From: Gnetum montanum
Taxonomy: Eukaryota; Streptophyta; Gnetopsida; Gnetales; Gnetaceae
Assembly (NCBI GenBank): GCA_015680685.1
Contig: MNCI01006166.1
Span: forward strand, 263,474-327,473
Direction of reading: 5' to 3'
DNA length: 64,000 nucleotides
A program made the translations under genes and the position numbers. Shown one piece after another: positions 61,505 to 64,000 of this stretch (its first letter is position 1; the number at the start of each line of letters is the position of its first letter). The notes beneath the pieces were generated by a model. It was not told where the DNA came from. It was given only the letters and a program-made list of their open reading frames with translations, and did not search any database.

Positions 61505-61625
61505 TATATAATTATAAAAGAATATAATGAGGACTTAAGTATGAATTGAATATCCTCTTGCCTAATAAGGCAATGAGCTAACCATTTAAACAACCTCTCA
61601 TTAACTATAAGGCTAGCCATGACTT
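61505..61625 (-). repeat. SINE-like tRNA-derived segment
   Basis: On the minus strand AATGGTTAGCTCATTGCC resembles a tRNA A box region, and ATATTCAATTCATACTTAAG a decayed B box (GGTTCAAATCC type) about 30 bases later. No tRNA folds cleanly. A retroposed tRNA-like head is the simplest reading. Confidence 0.35.
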
Positions 61626-61664
61626 TTTTGTTTTAAGACCTATATATAACCATCTTTCAGTTGC

Positions 61665-61765
61665 TATAAGGTTAGCCATAGATAGTAAGGTGTTACCCTA
61701 GTACTAAGATTCTTGATTTGGGAGCTCCAAATTATGGGTTCAATTTTCATGGGCAATGTTGAGTG
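61665..61765 (+). repeat. SINE-like tRNA-derived segment
   Basis: CCTAGTACTAAGATTCTTGATT (A-box-like) and ATGGGTTCAATTTTCATGGGC (B-box-like) are spaced as in tRNA-derived SINEs. It lies on the opposite strand to the segment at 61505-61625. Confidence 0.35.
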
Positions 61766-62510
61766 ATAAGGTTCTAATTTAACTATGTCTCTTTAGGGAA
61801 AATAGTTAAAAATAATATTTCAAGCTATTACACCCCTATCCCACTATTCCAAAACTAATAAGGCTAGCCACATAATTTTTTCGCACATTTAGTGTTGCTC
61901 TAACAACATCATTTTAGCATTGTTCCAAATATAATAAGGCTAGCCACATGATTTTTCTTTTGTATTTTCATTTACTTAAAACTATATTTATTGGTAATTT
62001 TATTATATTTACTAAAATCATTTTTCTCTTGTCTTTTCCCCCCTTTTTTCTTAGTTATTATTGTGGTTTTTTGGGGGTTTGAAAATAAAAAAATTTTCTT
62101 CTTAGACTCTAAATCCTTACTATTTTTGAATCCTCTCTAGATTTATCATTAGTGGTATTAAATAAGAAGAATTGAAGAGGTTATTTAAATGTCTCTTAGG
62201 AAAATTTAGTTGTACTTATTATGATACTTATTATTTTTTCAAAGGATTGGCTGAATGTTTATTTTTTTTATTTTTATAATTATTATAGAAATTAATATTA
62301 AATTTTTATTATTATCATGAAAGAGTATTGTTATTTCTGATAAAGGTCTATTTGTAAAATATTTAATGCTATAAAATAATGGATATTAATTAACTTGTTA
62401 ACTATTATTATTATTATTATATTTGATAAAAATTTAAAAGTTAATAAGTTGGATAATGATAGAGATTGAACTCACGGTCTCTCAAAAAAACTTTAATATT
62501 AGTGGTTAAT

Positions 62511-63799
62511 TTATTTTCTATTATGCATGATTTTAGTTATGAGAGGCCACCATCCTTCATTAATCTCTAAACCTGCATATCTATTAATAATATTGGCATG
62601 TATCTTAATCTCTATGGATTCTTTAATTTTTCTCTCTAGATAATTTTCTATTTTGGCTAAGACTTTGCATTTTTCTAGTTACCATGTGTGTTTCATTTTA
62701 TTTTTTAAGTAATTTTTAACATGTTCTACCAATGGGGATTTCTCAAGTTTCTTGTGTTTTATGTCTCCTTCATGTTTTTTCAGTCTAGTAAGAATGCTTC
62801 TTCCACTTTCTCCAATGTATACTTTCACATGAGATTATTGTAGTTGATAAAAATTTGTATAATCAAGGCTCTCTAATCTATCTTTCTTAGGGGAACAATA
62901 ATTAATAATTTTATTAATAGGTTGAATTATAGTTTTAATGTTCTCTTTTCTTAATAATCTTTCTAGTTCATTGGAAATGCCTATACAATATGCTAGTATT
63001 GTGACAACATCTTTATAATTATGTTCATTCTTAATTGAATCTTCATCTAGTTATTTATCATTAATATTTTGTTTAAAAGATATTTTTTGAGCAAGATAAT
63101 TGTTACTACTATCATACCAAGCCTTTTCAATGATTCTTGAGTTACAACCATTGATTTGAAAGACATGATTAAGATGTCTAGATTCTTCTTTTAAGGTTTT
63201 CATGTTACAAACTATAAGGGCTCTAAACATTATAGTTCTTAAAACTCCTATATTCCTTTTACTAAAGGGATGGTTAGAAATAGCATCTAAATATCTATCT
63301 ATGTGAGTTTTCTTCTTGGAGACTCCACAATAGTTTTTAAAATTAGTATCATCATCCATGAACTTGATAACGTTAACATATAAAAGAGAGAGAGAGTTGT
63401 TATGTTCTTTCTAAAAAGTATCTTGAATATTACAATCAATGTTATTTTCATATGTATGAAATTGATTTATTTGTTCCTTGCCATATTGTCAAATACATTC
63501 TATATCATCAACATATCTAATTCAATGCTTTGGCTTTAGTACATATGAATTTAAAGCTTTATGTTCAATGTCTTCCATGTATAGATTAGCTACAATAGGA
63601 GAAAGAGGTGATTCCATTGCAACTCCTTGCACTTGCTCATAGTATATATTATTATATCTAAAATAAATGCTTTCTAAACATAGCTTGACAAGATTAGATA
63701 CTTTCTTATTATTTTTTTCACAAATAACTCTAAAGTCTTCTTCTAATGAAATCATGGTAAAAAGGGATACAACATCAAAGATAACAAGGATATCCTTTG
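62511..63799 (-). pseudogene. Penelope-like element: reverse transcriptase plus GIY-YIG endonuclease (partial)
   Basis: One frame of about 430 codons on the minus strand with no frameshift, ending TAA at 62513-62511. RT motifs: VIFDVVSLFTMISLEEDFRV, YFRYNNIYYEQVQGVAMESP, LSPIVANLYMEDIEHKAL, then IRYVDDIECI with YVDD at 63515-63504, and THIDRYLDAISNHPFSKRN. GIY-YIG nuclease part: NFYQLQ, then SHVKVYIGESGRSILTRLKK (62831 down) and a trailing LVEHVKNYL. This RT-linker-GIY-YIG order defines Penelope-like elements. Six or so stops (TGA, TAG, TAA) are in frame, two where Trp is expected. The N-terminal part of RT is beyond the LTR insertion at 63800. Confidence 0.9.
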
Positions 63800-64000
63800 T
63801 GATGAGTGGCGAGGTACCCCTACACTCAACCATACGAAACGAGCGTACATGCGCAATCCGGTTGAACTCCGCAGACTAAATGCCTTAACGCCACAAGAAA
63901 CACTTGGGGTTAATCGTTCGTTGTCTTCCCAAGCTTGCTTGTATGTGTCACGGTGTATGGTTAAGCAAGTCTGAGGTATGTGATTTTTTTGGTATTTTCG
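63800..64000 (-). repeat. LTR of an A-family element, cut by window edge
   Basis: Starts TGATGAGTGGCGAGGTACCC, the reverse complement of the LTR end of A (15661-15686), and continues to match it: TACACTCAACCATACGAA, CGCGCA-like and GTTGAACTCCGCAGAC. The element lies in minus orientation and interrupts the Penelope-like element. The rest is outside the window. Confidence 0.85.

Larger units (their letters stand above)
61201..62510. other. Non-coding region with short dispersed repeats
   Basis: Four copies of a motif like AATAAGGCTAGCCACAT(A/G)ATTTTT lie at 61606, 61660, 61855 and 61934. A TTA microsatellite is at 62406-62420. No coding potential is seen apart from the SINE-like parts listed separately. 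Confidence 0.5.

Noticed and set aside
61505-61765. Functional tRNA genes
   Set aside because: Acceptor and anticodon stems do not pair well and box sequences are degenerate; SINE-like remains are more likely.

Overview
This window is nuclear DNA from a seed plant, most likely a gymnosperm and plausibly a conifer. It is AT-rich and holds no intact host gene. Almost all of it is old retrotransposons inserted into one another. The conifer suggestion rests on a Penelope-like element with a GIY-YIG domain at the right edge (conifers carry the Dryad group of these) and on long, heavily decayed Athila-like and Tat-like Ty3/gypsy elements. Both points are inference; no marker gene confirms the taxon.

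The layout is a set of nested boxes. The oldest recognisable layer is an Athila-like Ty3/gypsy element on the + strand (element D), seen in three pieces: 5870-7685, 34754-35990 and 58459-about 61200. Its left side is interrupted by a minus-strand Athila-like element (D', 2876-5869), which is itself interrupted by a minus-strand Tat-like element that runs off the left edge (G, 1-2875). Inside D sits a + strand Athila-like element (C, 7686-34748). The 5' LTR of C was split by a minus-strand Athila element (B, 8246-22771) with a perfect 5-bp target duplication ATACT. The gag of B was split in turn by a + strand gag-only element (A, 14740-20560). Further right, D is split by a minus-strand LINE (35991-58458), which is split by a 19-kb + strand Tat-like element (E, 36936-55935, perfect target duplication CCATA).

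Element E carries gag, protease, RT, RNase H, a second archaeal-type RNase H and integrase. Between protease and RT is a 5.9-kb block holding a multi-exon gene on the opposite strand with GT-AG introns and a TATA box upstream. This antisense gene is the most unusual feature here. A second unidentified protein, rich in charged residues with coiled-coil character, occurs downstream of pol in both C and D.

After D come about 1.3 kb of non-coding sequence with two SINE-like tRNA-derived segments, then the RT and GIY-YIG part of a Penelope-like element (62511-63799, minus). That element is broken by another LTR of the A family at 63800, which runs off the right edge.

Decay has a consistent style. 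Several coding regions keep one reading frame for 1.3-3.5 kb but carry many nonsense codons, largely TAG, TAA or TGA where CAG, CAA, CGA or TGG is expected. This fits cytosine deamination in methylated DNA. No element here looks able to move by itself.
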